From positions 1-10,735 of the forward strand of contig URGO01000112.1 of assembly GCA_900547435.1 (NCBI GenBank): DNA of 10,735 nt, in the 5' to 3' direction. Positions 8,369 through 10,735 of this stretch are shown in pieces. A program made the position numbers and the translations under genes. The notes beneath the pieces were generated by a model. The model saw only the letters and a program-made list of their open reading frames with translations. It made no database searches and was not told where the DNA came from. The DNA is from an uncultured Parabacteroides sp. (GTDB taxonomy: Bacteria > Bacteroidota > Bacteroidia > Bacteroidales > Tannerellaceae). Within the stretch, counting starts at the first letter, position 1. Every line of letters starts with the position of its first letter.

Positions 8369-9703
8369 ATGATACAAGAAAATAAAATATTAGCGGAAAA
8401 TTATCCGGAACTTATCCGGAAAGCTTTGCGGAAGTTGGGAATCGAAGCACTGAATCCCATGCAGCGAGAGGTACTTGCATCGGATGTACGGCGGGATTTA
8501 TTGCTATTGAGCCCTACCGGTTCGGGAAAGACATTGGCTTTTCTGTTGCCTTTGTTGCCACAGCTCAGGCCGGAAGAGCGGGTACAGGTGCTGGTGATTG
8601 CCCCTTCGCGCGAGTTGGCTTTGCAAATCGAATCTGTGTTTCGTTCGTTAGGCAGCGGATTGAAAGTAACCTGTTGTTATGGCGGGCATCCTTTCCAGAC
8701 AGAACATCGCAGTTTGGAACATGCCCCGGCGGTTTGGATCGGTACTCCCGGACGGATACTGGACCATTTGGAGAAGGGTAGTGTAGCTGTTGATGCGGTG
8801 CATACGGTTATTCTGGATGAGTTTGATAAATCCTTGGAACTGAAATTCGTCCCGGAGATGAAGAAGATATTGGCACGGTTGCCTCGGGTGCGGCGACGGG
8901 TGCTGACTTCGGCAACAGAGGCGGTGGAGGTTCCGCCGTTTGTTGGTCTGACAAATCCGTTACGGATTTCTTATCTGACCGCACAAAAGTCTTTGAAAGG
9001 ATTGAGACTTTATCAGGTGAAGTCGCCGGAGCGGGATAAATTGGCATGCCTTTAAAGCTTATTAGGCGAACTGAACGGCGAGTCGACGTTGGTGTTTTGC
9101 AATCATCGTGAGTCGGTAGAACGCGTCAGTCAGTATTTGACCAAGATGCGGGTAGACAATGTATGCTTTCATGGCGGTTTGGAGCAGACCGAACGTGAGC
9201 AGCGGTTGGCTTTGTTGCGAAACGGGACGGCTACGGTGTTTGTTACCACCGATCTGGCGGCACGCGGATTAGACATACCGGAGGTGCGTCATGTAGTGCA
9301 TTATCATTTGCCCCTGAGTGAGGAGGCGTTTGTGCATCGTAACGGACGGACAGCGCGAATGAATGCGGAAGGGGTGGCGTATGTTTTGCTGCACGATGCG
9401 GAAACATTGCCGGAGTACATCACACCTGAGCCGGAACAATTTTATCTGCCTTCAGAGCCTCGACGGCCGAAACATCCGGAGTGGGTTACGTTGCGTATCA
9501 ACCGCGGAAAGCGAGACAAAATCAGCAAAGGCGATGTGGTCGGCTTCCTGATTCAAAAAGGCGGATTGGCAAAAGAGGAGCTTGGCGTGGTGGAGGTGTT
9601 CGATTCCTGCTCTCTTGCCGCGGTTAAGCGGAACCGAAAGCCGGAAGTGTTGGCGCGGATCCGATTGGAGAAAATAAAGAATAAAAGTGCGAAATACGAA
9701 TAA
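8369..9703 (+). pseudogene. dbpA: DbpA-like DEAD-box RNA helicase, interrupted by an in-frame TAA
   Basis: The frame runs from ATG 8369 to TAA 9703 (444 residues plus one internal stop, close to the ~457 of E. coli DbpA). The first RecA domain has the Q-motif end N-P-M-Q (29-32), motif I S-P-T-G-S-G-K-T (48-55), Ia P-S-R-E-L-A, Ib T-P-G-R (126-129), motif II as D-E-F-D (150-153) and motif III T-S-A-T (180-183). Codon 229 (9053-9055) is TAA, in the linker between the two RecA domains. The same frame then continues with motif IV L-V-F-C-N-H, motif V T-T-D-L-A-A-R-G-L-D and motif VI H-R-N-G-R-T-A-R, and ends in a DbpA-type RNA-binding domain (L-R-I-N-R-G-K-R-D-K-I through V-V-E-V-F). DbpA proteins bind the 23S rRNA hairpin-92 region and assist large-subunit assembly; that role is inferred from the family. 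A single base change from AAA, CAA or GAA would restore the frame. The stop would leave an N-terminal half unable to unwind RNA. It begins 43 bases after the M1 stop and probably shared that transcript. A sequencing error is possible. Confidence 0.85.
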
Positions 9704-9709
9704 ATATGA

Positions 9710-9761
9710 GGTTATAAGGTTATAAGTTGGAATATGGCTCATAAACTTGCAAACTCATAAA
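9710..9761. repeat. Short direct repeats in the helicase-amidohydrolase spacer
   Basis: The 77-base spacer contains a tandem pair GGTTATAA (9710-9717, 9718-9725) and a second pair CTCATAAA (9738-9745, 9754-9761). It is strongly A/T rich just before the amidohydrolase start. No TAnnTTTG box or hairpin terminator is evident, so read-through from the helicase transcript is likely. The repeats may be low-complexity Bacteroidota intergenic sequence without a specific function. Confidence 0.45.
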
Positions 9762-9780
9762 TTCACAAATTAAAAAAGTT

Positions 9781-10542
9781 ATGCGAATCAACAAACTACT
9801 GATAAAGAATGTCCAATTGGAAGGGACTCCGGTGGATATTTATATTGAAGGAGATACTATCATGCAGGTTGCTCCGCAGATTGAGGCAGAAGCGAATACC
9901 TTAATAGACGGGACCGATAAGGCGGTGATTCCGGGATTGGTGAACGGGCATACCCATGCGGCGATGACTCTCTTTCGGGGATATGCGGATGATATGAAGC
10001 TGATGCCATGGCTGGAGCAGAAAATCTGGCCGAACGAGGCGAAGTTGACACGCGAGGATGTCTATTGGGGAGCGAAATTGGCTTGCTTGGAAATGATAAA
10101 ATCCGGGACAACGACCTTCTTCGATATGTACCAGCGTCCGTATGTTACGGCGGATGCCGTAGAAGAAATGGGCTTGCGCGGATATATCGCGGCGGTCTGC
10201 TTTGATGGCTTTGATCCGCAAGAGGCGGATACTTGCAAGCGGGAATGCTGGAAGCTTTTTGATAAGAAAGACGAATATAGCCGGCGGGTACAATTCACGT
10301 TAGGTCCACACGCTATTTATACGGTGTCCGGCGAGTTCCTGCGTTGGATTCATGAATTTGCCAACGAACGTAATTCGTTGATTCATCTCCACCTGGCGGA
10401 AACAGAAGATGACACTCTTCTGGAGCAGGCCAATGAAGCGCTCTGCACCATGGCAAAGCAGGAGACGACCAAGACCCTGAATAAGGTTCTCCTGGCGGCC
10501 AGCCAGGGCATGAAGAACGGCTACAGCAGAGGTGATAACTGA
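9781..10542 (+). pseudogene. MtaD-like amidohydrolase, truncated and fused to an unrelated tail
   Basis: The N-terminal ~209 residues are a clear amidohydrolase-superfamily metal-dependent deaminase of the MTA/SAH-deaminase (TRZ/ATZ) type. G-H-T-H-A-A-M has H57 and H59 as metal ligands, followed by T-L-F-R-G; then S-G-T-T-T-F-F-D-M, G-P-H177, and I-H-L-H-L-A-E-T with H204 as third ligand and E207 near the substrate. Family members run to about 420-440 residues and need a later His and the catalytic Asp, both absent here. After A-E-T-E (~209, nucleotides ~10405-10413) the sequence stops resembling the family and continues in frame for ~43 residues in a different style to TGA 10542. The fused product would be inactive. 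Members of this family deaminate adenosine derivatives in nucleoside/methionine salvage; the exact substrate of the ancestral enzyme cannot be told. Start ATG 9781 follows an A-rich AAAAAAGTT. Confidence 0.8.
10411..10542 (+). CDS. 3' fragment of an unidentified gene joined to the amidohydrolase
   Basis: From about codon 211 of the fused frame, third positions are mostly G or C (CTG, GAG, CAG, GCC, ACC, AAG, GGC), unlike the mixed TTG/CGG/GAA use just upstream. The ~43 residues end in M-K-N-G-Y-S-R-G-D-N and are followed by a strong terminator, so this looks like the true 3' end of a protein gene whose 5' part is missing. I do not recognise the family. The left boundary is approximate. Codon style recalls GC-richer gut Firmicutes, which is an impression only. 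Confidence 0.45.
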   Translation, partial: DTLLEQANEALCTMAKQETTKTLNKVLLAASQGMKNGYSRGDN

Positions 10543-10582
10543 CCGGGGAGAAGCGGAACAAAAGCTGCAAGTGAAATAAGAT

Positions 10583-10620
10583 GGAGCTGCAAAGCGATGT
10601 GCCTTGCAGCTCCTTTTTAT
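10583..10620 (+). terminator. Rho-independent terminator between convergent genes
   Basis: GGAGCTGCAA (10583-10592) and TTGCAGCTCC (10604-10613) form a perfect 10-bp stem with an 11-base loop, followed directly by TTTTTAT. It lies 40 bases after the TGA at 10542. The U tract is on the plus-strand side, so it mainly ends the plus-strand transcript. The minus-strand gene ending at 10627 has only a weak T-rich stretch on its side. An AGCTGCAA copy also lies just upstream (10563-10570). Confidence 0.85.
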
Positions 10621-10626
10621 AGCGGC

Positions 10627-10735
10627 TTATATCCGTTTCCCGTGGGTGGTCTGGTTCAGAACCGAGGTGGTGATGGAGACGAAATCCCGGATGTATTTCT
10701 TTGTGTTTTCGTCGTTGCGGTAGCTGGCGTAAAAG
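10627..10735 (-). CDS. C-terminal end of an unidentified minus-strand protein (partial)
   Basis: Read on the minus strand from the window edge, an open frame of 35 residues (F-Y-A-S-Y-R-N-D-E-N-T-K-K to T-T-H-G-K-R-I) ends at TAA, the complement of 10627-10629. The gene continues beyond 10735. Its codons are GC-ending (AAC, ACC, ATC, TTC, CAG), matching the adjacent plus-strand tail and not the Bacteroidota part. It ends seven bases from the terminator and is convergent with the tail. I do not recognise the family; a mobile-element gene is possible but not shown. Confidence 0.5.
   Translation of the reverse strand, partial: FYASYRNDENTKKYIRDFVSITTSVLNQTTHGKRI

Noticed and set aside
10313..10570. 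85-codon minus-strand frame across the junction
   Set aside because: It spans both the amidohydrolase and the foreign tail in antisense and overlaps the more coding-like plus frame. Its C/S/P-rich translation is not protein-like.

Overview
The window looks like chromosomal DNA of a gut-type Bacteroidota (Bacteroidales, with Parabacteroides/Bacteroides flavour). Supporting signs are the weak A-rich ribosome binding sites, a perfect TAnnTTTG-type promoter box, a lipobox aminopeptidase, a T9SS-type C-terminal tail on a secreted Ig-like protein, and intergenic inverted repeats of the Bacteroidales style. The genus is inferred from protein style and not proven. The last ~330 bases have different codon use and probably come from another source.

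Layout. Positions 91-2226 hold a secreted multi-Ig-domain protein interrupted by one in-frame TAG at 628-630. A large stem-loop (2242-2323) and a candidate promoter (2383-2390) separate it from a tight same-strand run: an M16 zinc protease (2436-5270), a DUF4268 protein three bases later (5274-5729), and a lipoprotein M1 aminopeptidase (5752-8325). The end of the M1 gene lies in an imperfect ~20-bp hairpin with three copies of an 11-base repeat. Next is a DbpA-like DEAD-box RNA helicase (8369-9703), split by one in-frame TAA at 9053-9055 between its two RecA domains. After a short repeat-rich spacer comes an MtaD-like amidohydrolase (from 9781). It keeps its first metal-binding motifs but loses homology-like sequence at about 10405-10413 and runs in frame into an unrelated GC-ending-codon tail that stops at 10542. 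The tail is followed by a perfect hairpin terminator and the 3' end of an unidentified minus-strand gene (10627 to window end).

How it fits together. The M16 protease, DUF4268 protein and M1 aminopeptidase are probably co-transcribed. The two peptidases act in different compartments (cytoplasm, since no export signal is visible, and envelope), so a shared pathway is not shown. The helicase probably belonged to the same transcript, with rRNA/ribosome assembly as its family role. I found no defence system, CRISPR array, tRNA or rRNA. The most notable points are three broken genes in 10.7 kb (TAG, TAA and a chimeric end), the abrupt junction near 10.41 kb, and the structured repeat at the M1 stop codon. 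I did not find convincing evidence of a wholly new biological system here.
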